A DNA stretch of 64,000 nt from Pseudonocardia benzenivorans CB1190 (GTDB taxonomy: Bacteria; Actinomycetota; Actinomycetes; Mycobacteriales; Pseudonocardiaceae): the NCBI RefSeq assembly GCF_000196675.2, contig NC_015312.1, positions 5,472,501 to 5,536,500 of the forward strand, read 5' to 3'. A program made the position numbers and the translations under genes. Shown piece by piece: positions 57,025 through 64,000 of this stretch (positions are counted from its first letter, which is position 1; every line of letters starts with the position of its first letter). A model generated the notes under the pieces. That model was given only the letters and a program-made list of their open reading frames with translations, did not search any database and was not told the DNA's origin.

Positions 57025-57843
57025 ATGAGCGCCCAGGATCCCGGCGAACCGGACGTCGCACAGGCCGACACGGAGCGCACGTTCGACCGCCTCGTCGACG
57101 AGGGCACGCAGCGGCTCGGCCGCTCCTGGTCCGGCCTGCTGTCGACGGGCACGCTCGGCGGCCTCGACATCGGCGTCGGCGTGCTCGCGCTGCTGCTGGT
57201 CGAGCACGCGACCGGCGACAAGCTGCTCGGCGGGCTGGCGTTCTCGCTCGGTTTCGTCGCGCTCACCCTCGCCCGCAGCGAGCTGTTCACCGAGGACTTC
57301 CTCGTGCCGGTCGCCGCGGTCGTCGCCCGCGCGAGCACGCCACTCGCGCTGGCCCGGCTGTGGGGCGTCACCCTGCTGACGAACCTGGCGGGCGGCTGGG
57401 TCATCACCTTCGTCGTCGTCGCGGCGTTCCCGTCGCTGCGCGAGACCGCGATCGAGTCGGCGCAGGGCTACGTACGGCTCGGGATCGGCTGGCACGCCTT
57501 CGCGCTGGCGCTCGTCGGCGGGTTCCTCATCACGCTCATGACGCACATGCAGCACTCGACGGACTCCGACGGCGTGCGGCTGGTCCCGGCCGTCGGCATG
57601 GGGTTCCTGCTCGGCGCTGGCTCCGTCGACCACGCCGTGGTCGCCTCGCTGCTGTGCTTCGCCGCGCTGCACGCCGGCGCGCCGTTCGGCTACGCCGACT
57701 GGCTCGGCCTCGCGTCGTTCGCCGCGCTCGGCAACATGGTCGGCGGCCTGCTGCTGGTGACGATGCTGCGGCTGCTGCAGGTACCGCACAAGGTCGCGCA
57801 GGAGCGCCGCCAGAACGTCCCCGAGGTCACCGCGGAGTCGTGA
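57025..57843 (+). CDS. Formate/nitrite transporter family protein
   Basis: A 272-residue FNT-superfamily channel with six helices. Visible: GTLGGLDIGVGVLALLLVEH, FVALTLARSELFTEDFLVPV, LWGVTLLTNLAGGWVITFVV and the central histidine region FLITLMTHMQHSTDSDG. The N-terminal ~35 residues are soluble and acidic. The transported anion cannot be assigned. ATG 57025 follows TACCCT by 6 nt. Confidence 0.82.
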   Translation: MSAQDPGEPDVAQADTERTFDRLVDEGTQRLGRSWSGLLSTGTLGGLDIGVGVLALLLVEHATGDKLLGGLAFSLGFVALTLARSELFTEDFLVPVAAVVARASTPLALARLWGVTLLTNLAGGWVITFVVVAAFPSLRETAIESAQGYVRLGIGWHAFALALVGGFLITLMTHMQHSTDSDGVRLVPAVGMGFLLGAGSVDHAVVASLLCFAALHAGAPFGYADWLGLASFAALGNMVGGLLLVTMLRLLQVPHKVAQERRQNVPEVTAES

Positions 57844-57874
57844 CGGGGCGGCCCCGACCCCCGGCCGGCCGGAC

Positions 57875-58381
57875 TCAGCCCAGCTCCACGACGAACGCGA
57901 TCTCCGACGGGGCGTACCAGGCCAGCTCGTGGTCCTCGGCCTCGCCGACGAGGAACTCCGCGTCGAGATCACCGAGGTCGGCCGCGTCGACGGCGCCCGC
58001 GGCCTGGCGGACCGCGTACTCGGCCTCCTCGTTGTCGACGTGGACCGCGGCGATCGCCGACGCCGGCACCGGCCCCGAGATGCGCACGGCACCGTCGTCG
58101 AGGTCGGGACGCAGGGTCACGTCGTCGACGTCGGCGGCCACGACGACCCGTCGCGCGGGCGTCCCCTCCTCACCGAGTCCGAGCTCGACGCCGAGCAGCC
58201 GCAGCGACGCGCGCGCCGCCTCCAGCATCGCGGCGTACTCCAGCTCCTCGTCGTCGCCGGACACGTAGGACTCGCGCAGCCGCGGTGTCAGCGCGAACGC
58301 GGTGCCGCCGATGGGCTCGAAGTTCCCCGTCTTGACCAGCCGCGCCAGCATCGGCCACGTCCCTGGCAGGTAGATCCGCAC
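57875..58381 (-). CDS. DUF6912 family protein
   Basis: A 168-residue acidic protein beginning MRIYLPGTWPMLARLVKTG, matching the actinobacterial DUF6912 family. It is conserved but uncharacterised. It follows the WS/DGAT gene in the same direction 24 bp later, as one transcriptional unit perhaps. Confidence 0.75.
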   Translation of the reverse strand: MRIYLPGTWPMLARLVKTGNFEPIGGTAFALTPRLRESYVSGDDEELEYAAMLEAARASLRLLGVELGLGEEGTPARRVVVAADVDDVTLRPDLDDGAVRISGPVPASAIAAVHVDNEEAEYAVRQAAGAVDAADLGDLDAEFLVGEAEDHELAWYAPSEIAFVVELG

Positions 58382-58405
58382 GTTCGCCTCTCCCGCACCT
58401 GTTCG

Positions 58406-59815
58406 TCAGCCGGCCGTGGCCAGCAGCTCATCGAGCGCCTCGTCGACGAGGCCGGCGAGGACGTCGACGTCGTGCATCGCGTCCCGGTCGCCGTTGAAGC
58501 CGTAGTACACGCCCCCGTCGTAGCTGGTCAGGCCGATCGCGAGGGCCTGCCCCTTGGCCAGCGGAACGACCGGGAACATCTCCAGCATGCGCGCACCCGC
58601 GGCGTAGAGGGGGAACTGCGGGCCCGGGACGTTCGTCACGACGAGGTTGAAGATCCGCTTCGAGAACCCGCTCGCCGCGCGGGCGCCCAGCGCGTGCAAC
58701 GTCGGCGGGGCGAACCCGCCGATCCGCACCAGGGTGTCCGCGCCGACGGACTGGCCGCCCGCGGTGTGCTCGGCCATCGCGTGCGACACGTGCCGCAGCC
58801 GCACCAGCGGGCTCGCCTCCCCCACCGGCAGGTCGACCAGGAACGACGACACGCGGTTGCCCAGCGAGCCCGCCGTCGCCGAGCTGGGCACGTCGGCCTC
58901 GCCGCGCACCGACAACGGGACCATGGCGCGCACCGCGGCCGACGCCGTGACCGGCTCCCCGCGGGAGAGCAGCCAGTTCCGCAGCGCACCGGAGATCACG
59001 CTCAGCACCGCGTCGTTGACCGTGCAGCCGTGCGCCGCCCGGATCCGCCGGTAGGCCTGCAGCTCGGTCCGCGCCACCGCGAACCGGCGCTGCGTCGAGA
59101 TGTCGACGTTGAGCGGGGTCCCCGGAGCGCGCCGCGACGCGGTGCGCGCCACCGTGAACAGCTTCGTCGCCACCCCCGCGACCTTGCCGGCCGTCGCCAG
59201 CGCGTCGCCCGCGGCGGTGCGCACGTTGTCGACCAGCTCGCTCGGCCGCGACACCATGTCCCCCAACGCCTCCAGCATCAGGGTGGCGCTGCCCGGCTCG
59301 GGGTGGGGCATCCACAGGTCCTCGGGCAGGACCCGCGGCTCGGGCGAGACGTCGAGGATCACCTGCGCGATGTCGATGGCGCTGATCCCGTCGACCATCG
59401 CCTGGTGGGTCTTGGTGACGACCGCCGCCCGGTTGTCGGCCAGCCCCTCGACGAGGTACATCTCCCAGAGCGGCCGCGTGTGGTCGAGCGGGCGCGACAT
59501 CAGCCGCGCGACCAGCTCGGCGAGCGCCTCGTCGCTGCCCGGCCGGGGCAACGCGCTGCGGCGCACGTGGTAGGCGATGTCGAAGTCCTGGTCGTCGACC
59601 CACACGGGCCGGGCGATGTTCCCGGGGACGTGGCGCACCTTCTGCCGGTACCGCGGCACCAGCGCGATGCGCTGCTCGACCAGGTCGACCAGCCCGTCGT
59701 AGTCGAAGCCGGCGGGCGGGCGCTCGAAGATCGCGACGCCGCCGACGTGCATGGGCGTCGTCGCCTCCTCCAGGTAGAGGAAGGACGCGTCGAGCGCGGA
59801 GAGCCGGGGCGGCAT
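58406..59815 (-). CDS. Wax ester synthase/diacylglycerol acyltransferase (WS/DGAT)
   Basis: A 469-residue acyltransferase: LSALDASFLYLEEATTPMHV, the active-site region KTHQAMVDGISAIDIAQVIL, the PLWEMYLVEGL box, NDAVLSVISGALRNWL and VTNVPGPQFPLYAAGARMLE. The active-site HHxxxDG reads HQAMVDG: the catalytic second histidine is glutamine here. It would join acyl-CoA to diacylglycerol or a long alcohol to make storage lipid, if active. Confidence 0.85.
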   Translation of the reverse strand: MPPRLSALDASFLYLEEATTPMHVGGVAIFERPPAGFDYDGLVDLVEQRIALVPRYRQKVRHVPGNIARPVWVDDQDFDIAYHVRRSALPRPGSDEALAELVARLMSRPLDHTRPLWEMYLVEGLADNRAAVVTKTHQAMVDGISAIDIAQVILDVSPEPRVLPEDLWMPHPEPGSATLMLEALGDMVSRPSELVDNVRTAAGDALATAGKVAGVATKLFTVARTASRRAPGTPLNVDISTQRRFAVARTELQAYRRIRAAHGCTVNDAVLSVISGALRNWLLSRGEPVTASAAVRAMVPLSVRGEADVPSSATAGSLGNRVSSFLVDLPVGEASPLVRLRHVSHAMAEHTAGGQSVGADTLVRIGGFAPPTLHALGARAASGFSKRIFNLVVTNVPGPQFPLYAAGARMLEMFPVVPLAKGQALAIGLTSYDGGVYYGFNGDRDAMHDVDVLAGLVDEALDELLATAG

Positions 59816-59851
59816 GCCGATGATCCTACGGTCGCGTGGGACCCTGGCGGC

Positions 59852-60622
59852 GTGCCCGAGCCGCGTTCATCGACCCGTTCGCCCAAGGACACGTTCATCA
59901 CGGTGTACGGGCGCAAGCCGGTACTGGAGGCGCTGGCCGACGAGTCGCTGGTCGTCGACAAGGTCCTGCTCGCCGAGGGCAGCCGCGGCGAACCCGTCCG
60001 GGCGATCCGCGACGCCGCCCGCGCCCGCGGCGTGCGCGTCGAGACGGCGTCGGCGCACCGGGTGAAGGTGTTGGCGGGCAACGGCCGGCACGACCAGGGC
60101 GTGCTCGCCGACGTCGTCGCGCCGCGGATGGCGCCCGTCGAGGAGTTCGTGTCCGACCTGGGCACCCGCCGCGGCGCCTCGGTGCTGGTGCTCGACGCGG
60201 TCACCAACCCCGCCAACGTCGGCATGATCCTGCGCAGCGCCACCGCCGCCGGGCTCGACGGGGTGCTGCTGCCGCGCCGCGGCGTCCCGGCCATCGACCC
60301 GCTGGTGATCAAGGCGTCGGCCGGCGTGGCGTTCTCGGCACCGGTGCTGCGCTCCGCGACCGCGGCGCAGGGGTGCGCCGTGCTCAGGGCGGCCGGGTTC
60401 GCCGTGCACGGGCTTGCCGCGGGCGGGGACTCGCTGCTCGAGGCCGAGCTGCCCGAGCGCGTGGCACTGGTGCTGGGCAACGAGTCCGAGGGCCTGTCCG
60501 CCGACGTGCGCGAGGAGCTCGACGGGACGTTGGCCATCCCCATGTTCGGCGGCGTGGAGTCGCTCAACGTCGCGAGCGCCGGGGCCGTCGCCGCGTACGA
60601 GCTGCTCCGCAGACGGCGCTGA
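59852..60622 (+). CDS. SpoU/TrmH family RNA 2'-O-methyltransferase (RlmB-like)
   Basis: A 256-residue SPOUT methyltransferase. After an N-terminal substrate-binding domain (VYGRKPVLEALADESLVVDK) come the three SPOU motifs: NPANVGMILRSATAAGLDGV, LVLGNESEGLSADV and SLNVASAGAVAAYELLRRR. Likely modifies rRNA or tRNA ribose; target not proven. GTG 59852 chosen. Confidence 0.85.
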   Translation: MPEPRSSTRSPKDTFITVYGRKPVLEALADESLVVDKVLLAEGSRGEPVRAIRDAARARGVRVETASAHRVKVLAGNGRHDQGVLADVVAPRMAPVEEFVSDLGTRRGASVLVLDAVTNPANVGMILRSATAAGLDGVLLPRRGVPAIDPLVIKASAGVAFSAPVLRSATAAQGCAVLRAAGFAVHGLAAGGDSLLEAELPERVALVLGNESEGLSADVREELDGTLAIPMFGGVESLNVASAGAVAAYELLRRRR

Positions 60623-60695
60623 TCGGCGGCACGGCGCGCACCGTGACACACCCCGTGGGTGACGGAGTCCGGCCGGCAGCGCCGGGCCGGGTTCA

Positions 60696-62249
60696 ATGGA
60701 GCCGATGGAGCCCGTGACGCGCGACGCCGAGCCCGCCGCCGCGGTCCCCGCTCCCGGGGCCGCCGGCCGGCGACGGCTGCCGGCCGGGCGCGTCGTCCCT
60801 GCCGCGGTGGCCGGCCTGCTGGCACTGCTGGCCCTCGGCCTGTCGACGGGCCTGCTGCTCGGGAGCCCGGTCGGCGCGGGCGACAACGGCGACGGCGCCC
60901 GCCTGTGGTGCGGCGCAGGGCTGGTCCCCGGGACGCCGGACGGTTCGTCGAGCTGGAAGGGCGGTGTCGTCCTCGACTTCAGCACCGGCGCCCCCGCCTG
61001 CGCCGACCCGCTGCCGTCGTCGGCCCTCGACGTGCTGCGCGCCGTCACCCCGGCGGGTCCGGGCACCTGGTCGTTGACCACGCTCGGCTGGACCTACCTC
61101 GGCGTCGCCGTCGTCGCGGCGGCCGTCGCCGGATGGGCGGCGTCGGCGCGCGGGCCATGGCGGGCCACCCTGCTGGCCGCGCCCCTGCTGCCGGCGGCCG
61201 AGCCGGCGTTCGGGCGGTTCCTGATCTCGACGTTCAGCGAGCCCGCCGGTCTCGTCGGCGTGTTCGTCCTGCTCGTCGGGGTGGTGACGGTGGCCGTCAC
61301 GCGGCGCGACGACCGCGCCGAGCGAACCGTCGGGCTCGTCCTCGTCGCGGTCGGCGGCGTGCTGGCGGCGACCGCCAAGACCGGCTACGTACCCGTCCTC
61401 GCGGCCGCGGTGCTGGTCTGCCTGGTGACCCCGGTCGGGCCGCGCGGGCGGCGCGGGCGGGTGCCGGGCGCCGTCATGGCCGTCGCGCTCGTCGCCGTCG
61501 CCGTCGGCCCGATCGTCGACACCGCGGACTGGCAGGCGCGGCACTACGCGACCGTCAACACCGTCGACGTCGTCTTCACCACGGTGCTGCCCGAGGTCGG
61601 GCACACCGCACTCGGCCCGCTCGGGCTCCCCGCGGACGCCGCGCAGCGTTCCGGCCAGGCCTACTTCCCCCGCGCCGACGAGAGCCTGCCCGGCACCGCC
61701 GCCATCGCCGCCGACCCCGACGGGGTCCGCGACGCCGCCTGGACCGAGCTGGCGTCGAGTCCCGGGGCACTGCTGCGGTCGGTCGGGGTGGCCGTCCAGG
61801 CGACGCAGGGGCGGGCGATCGACTACCTGCCCTCGGCGCCCTGGACCCCCGCGACGCCTGCGCCCGCCCTCGGCGGCACCACCGGCCCCGTCGGCGCGGA
61901 CACCGCGACGATGCGCGCCTGGCTCGACGACATGGCCGTGCCGTGGTGGCCGTCGGCGGTGCTGCTCGCGGGCGTCCTCGCGGGCGTCGCCGGGCTGGTC
62001 GGCCCGCTGCGCAGACGGTTCCCGGCGGCGACGACCGTCGGGCGGGTCGGCGGGCTGAGCGCGGCCACGTCGCTCGCGCTGGCCGTGACCGCGGTGCTCG
62101 GCGACGGGTATTTCGAGATCGCGAAGCACGTCTGGCTCGCGGCCTACCTCGTCGACACCACGGCGGCACTCCTCGTGGCGACGGCCGTCGCGGTGACGCT
62201 CGACCTGGTCCGCTCACACGGGGTTCAGCCGGGGCCTGCGACTGCTTAG
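60696..62249 (+). CDS. Large membrane protein, possibly a WsfD-type glycan hexose transferase
   Basis: A 517-residue polytopic protein with about ten hydrophobic helices. An extracytoplasmic GAGDNGDGARLWCGAG motif just after helix 1 is reminiscent of the GDNGD box in WsfD-like hexose transferases of glycan assembly, and further loop residues (FSTGAPACAD) carry a second cysteine. I do not assign a substrate, and the family link is tentative. ATGs at 60696 and 60705 are both possible. Confidence 0.55.
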   Translation: MEPMEPVTRDAEPAAAVPAPGAAGRRRLPAGRVVPAAVAGLLALLALGLSTGLLLGSPVGAGDNGDGARLWCGAGLVPGTPDGSSSWKGGVVLDFSTGAPACADPLPSSALDVLRAVTPAGPGTWSLTTLGWTYLGVAVVAAAVAGWAASARGPWRATLLAAPLLPAAEPAFGRFLISTFSEPAGLVGVFVLLVGVVTVAVTRRDDRAERTVGLVLVAVGGVLAATAKTGYVPVLAAAVLVCLVTPVGPRGRRGRVPGAVMAVALVAVAVGPIVDTADWQARHYATVNTVDVVFTTVLPEVGHTALGPLGLPADAAQRSGQAYFPRADESLPGTAAIAADPDGVRDAAWTELASSPGALLRSVGVAVQATQGRAIDYLPSAPWTPATPAPALGGTTGPVGADTATMRAWLDDMAVPWWPSAVLLAGVLAGVAGLVGPLRRRFPAATTVGRVGGLSAATSLALAVTAVLGDGYFEIAKHVWLAAYLVDTTAALLVATAVAVTLDLVRSHGVQPGPATA

Positions 62250-62258
62250 GGTGAGGCA

Positions 62259-63479
62259 ATGGTGCACCGCCGCATGCCGAAACCCTCCGAGATCCTGCCG
62301 CTCCTCCGACCGGCGCCGATCCGCTGGGACGCGACGGAACGCCGCCTCGCGCGCGCCGCGAACATCGCCGACCTGCGGGAGATCGCCCGCCGCCGCACCC
62401 CGCGCGCCGTCTTCGACTACACCGACGGCGCCGCCGACGGTGAGCTGAGCCTGCGCCGCGCCCGGCAGGCCTTCTCGCGCGTCGAGTTCACCCCCAGCGT
62501 CCTGCGTGACGTCTCCGAGATCGAGACCGGCCGCACCATCCTCGGCAAGCGTTCGACGCTGCCGTTCGCGTTCGCGCCCACCGGCTTCACGCGCATGATG
62601 CACACCGAGGGCGAGAGCGCGGTCGCGGCCGTCGCGCAGGAGGTCGGCATCCCGTTCACGCTCTCGACGATGGGCACCACGACGATCGAGCAGATCGTCG
62701 ACATCGCGCCGGACGTGCGCCGCTGGTTCCAGCTCTACCTGTGGCGCGACCGCGCCTACGCCAAGGACCTCGTGCAACGGGCCGCCGACGCCGGCTACGA
62801 CACGCTCATGCTGACCGTCGACACGCCCGTCGGCGGGGCCCGGCTGCGCGACGTGCGCAACGGCCTCACGATCCCGCCCGCGCTGAGCCTGCGGACCTTC
62901 CTCGACGGCGCGCGGCACCCGCACTGGTGGTTCGACATGTTCACCACCGAACCGCTGGCCTTCAGCAACCTCGAGGGCACCGACGGCACGATCGCCGAGA
63001 TGATCAACCGCGTGTTCGACCCGGCCCTGACCATGGCCGACGTCGAGTGGCTGCGCGGCGCGTGGCCCGGGACGCTCGTCGTCAAGGGGATCCAGAGCGT
63101 CGCCGACGCCCGCCGCGTCGTCGACGCCGGCGCCGACGCCGTCCTGCTCTCCAACCACGGCGGCCGCCAGCTCGACCGCGCCCCCGTCCCGCTGGAGCTC
63201 ATCGAGCCGACGGTGGCCGAGCTGCGCGGCGAGGCCGAGGTCCTCGTCGACACCGGGATCACCCACGGCGCCGACATCGTCGCGGCGATCGCGTTGGGCG
63301 CCAACGCCGCGCTCGTCGGCCGCGCCTACCTGTACGGGCTCATGGCGGGCGGGAAGCGGGGTGTGGAGAAGGTCGTGCAGATCCTGCGCGGCGAGATCGA
63401 GCGCACGCTGGCGCTGATGGGCGTCACGCGCGTCGACGACCTCCGTCCGGAGCACGTCCGCATTCGCCCGTACGGGTGA
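62259..63479 (+). CDS. FMN-dependent alpha-hydroxy-acid dehydrogenase (L-lactate type)
   Basis: A 406-residue TIM-barrel flavoenzyme of the LldD/glycolate-oxidase family. Features: DYTDGAADGELSLRRARQAF, LPFAFAPTGFTRMMHTEGES, WFQLYLWRDRAYAKDLV, the catalytic histidine in LSNHGGRQLDRAP and the FMN phosphate site ALGANAALVGRAYLYGLMAG. Likely oxidises L-lactate or a related 2-hydroxy acid. ATG 62259 lies 6 nt after TAGGGT, a leaderless pattern. Confidence 0.88.
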   Translation: MVHRRMPKPSEILPLLRPAPIRWDATERRLARAANIADLREIARRRTPRAVFDYTDGAADGELSLRRARQAFSRVEFTPSVLRDVSEIETGRTILGKRSTLPFAFAPTGFTRMMHTEGESAVAAVAQEVGIPFTLSTMGTTTIEQIVDIAPDVRRWFQLYLWRDRAYAKDLVQRAADAGYDTLMLTVDTPVGGARLRDVRNGLTIPPALSLRTFLDGARHPHWWFDMFTTEPLAFSNLEGTDGTIAEMINRVFDPALTMADVEWLRGAWPGTLVVKGIQSVADARRVVDAGADAVLLSNHGGRQLDRAPVPLELIEPTVAELRGEAEVLVDTGITHGADIVAAIALGANAALVGRAYLYGLMAGGKRGVEKVVQILRGEIERTLALMGVTRVDDLRPEHVRIRPYG

Positions 63480-63523
63480 GCCCCGGGTGGCGCCCGCAGC
63501 CCGACAGGACCACAGTGGCCGCC

Positions 63524-63739
63524 ATGGGATTCATGGACAAGGCCAAGGAGATGCTCGGTCAGCACGACGACAAGGTCGACCAGGGTCTCGACAAGGCCGG
63601 CGACCTGGCCAAGGAGCGCTTCGCAGGACACGACGACCAGATCGACGGCGCCGTAGGGAAGGCGAAGGAGGCGACCGGCGAGGGTGACACCACGGCGGCA
63701 CCCGCCGAACCCCCGGCCGACCAGCCGCCGCCCGCCTGA
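63524..63739 (+). CDS. MT0933-like antitoxin family protein
   Basis: A 71-residue, acidic, hydrophilic protein: MGFMDKAKEMLGQHDDKVDQ, then LDKAGDLAKERFAGHDDQID and a Pro/Ala-rich tail. This is the Rv0909/MT0933 antitoxin family, whose toxin partners are usually START-domain-like proteins; none is seen adjacent. ATG 63524 chosen; GTG 63515 is an alternative. It may act alone as a stress-like small protein. Confidence 0.75.
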   Translation: MGFMDKAKEMLGQHDDKVDQGLDKAGDLAKERFAGHDDQIDGAVGKAKEATGEGDTTAAPAEPPADQPPPA

Positions 63740-63751
63740 CGCCCGTACGAC

Positions 63752-64000
63752 TCACTCGAGGTGGAGGTCCAGCAGGACCTCCACCTCGAACACTGTCGTC
63801 GCGGCATCGACGTGGCCGACGACGATCGCGCCCGCCTCGCGCGCGCCGCGCAGGTTGGCCCGGTCGTCGTCGACGACGACGCAACGTTCCACCGGCACCC
63901 CCACGGCCCGGGCCGCCGCCCGGAAGGCCGCGGGGTCGGGCTTGCGTGGGCCGTCGTCGCCGGTCACCACCACGTCGAACAGCGCCGCGACCTCGGCCGG
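63752..64000 (-). CDS. HAD family phosphatase (N-terminus off the window)
   Basis: The C-terminal 82 residues of a subfamily IA HAD hydrolase: VVVTGDDGPRKPDPAAFRAA with motif III lysine and VVDDDRANLRGAREAGAIVV with the motif IV acidic residues. Motif I lies outside the window. The end FEVEVLLDLHLE coincides with a strong hairpin. Substrate unknown. Confidence 0.82.
   Translation of the reverse strand, partial: PAEVAALFDVVVTGDDGPRKPDPAAFRAAARAVGVPVERCVVVDDDRANLRGAREAGAIVVGHVDAATTVFEVEVLLDLHLE
63756..63789. terminator. Hairpin inside the 3' end of the HAD gene
   Basis: Perfect 15-bp stem TCGAGGTGGAGGTCC with loop AGCA, 16 bp after the antitoxin stop. It is also the last codons of the convergent HAD gene, so the terminator is embedded in coding sequence. 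Confidence 0.7.

Overview
The window is very GC-rich, dense, bidirectional actinobacterial chromosome. Several markers point to a mycolic-acid-free relative of Mycobacterium in the Pseudonocardiaceae, most likely Pseudonocardia: a fused Kgd-type 2-oxoglutarate decarboxylase, a WhiB1-PdtaS-bL37-RsrA-SigR block, nickel superoxide dismutase with its own maturation protease, F420/LLM oxidoreductases, PadR/HAAS pairs and a WS/DGAT acyltransferase. The genus is inferred from gene content, not from a database search. No tRNA, rRNA, transposase, phage or CRISPR gene was seen.

Layout. 1-9.7 kb: a partial ABC exporter, an acyl-CoA ligase, a DUF427 protein, an LLM oxidoreductase, a histidine-phosphatase-like protein, and the kgd gene followed by DUF6104. 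10-13.9 kb: a minus-strand cassette of two tiny helical proteins, an FtsK/HerA-type ATPase and a small partner, resembling a stripped-down type VII secretion locus. 14-18 kb: a multicopper oxidase with membrane partners, divergent from a PadR/HAAS pair across a strong palindrome. 18-21.9 kb: a luciferase-like monooxygenase with its GAF-Fis regulator, an SDR and a second PadR. 22-25.4 kb: a complete OpuC-type osmoprotectant importer. 25.5-31.6 kb: a PAS-GGDEF-EAL protein, malic enzyme, a hydrolase, a VOC protein and an ABM monooxygenase. 31.7-34.8 kb: a secreted protein, a lipoprotein, a response regulator and a histidine kinase in one operon. 34.7-35.6 kb: the nickel SOD pair.

35.7-36.3 kb holds no gene but five copies of a 64-nt dyad element, described under findings. 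36.6-42 kb carries housekeeping enzymes. 42.2-50.4 kb is a conserved actinobacterial core (whiB1, pdtaS, bL37, rsrA, sigR, ybaK, SRAP, aroA, rsgA) whose order resembles M. tuberculosis Rv3219-Rv3228. 50.4-64 kb holds a lipoprotein plus Ser/Thr kinase pair, a TetR/DUF4267 pair with twin operators, proline catabolism, enoyl-CoA hydratase, a formate/nitrite-type channel, a WS/DGAT, an rRNA methyltransferase, a large membrane protein, a lactate-oxidase-type flavoenzyme, an MT0933-like antitoxin and a partial HAD phosphatase.

The least explained signals are the five-unit dyad array in 35738-36280, the two copies of a 42-bp palindrome 8.3 kb apart whose differences preserve base pairing in the plus-strand transcript, and the FtsK/small-helical-protein cassette with a 27-bp tandem repeat in its 3' end. 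Many genes start 6-8 nt after a TANNNT hexamer with little or no ribosome binding site, suggesting widespread leaderless transcripts.
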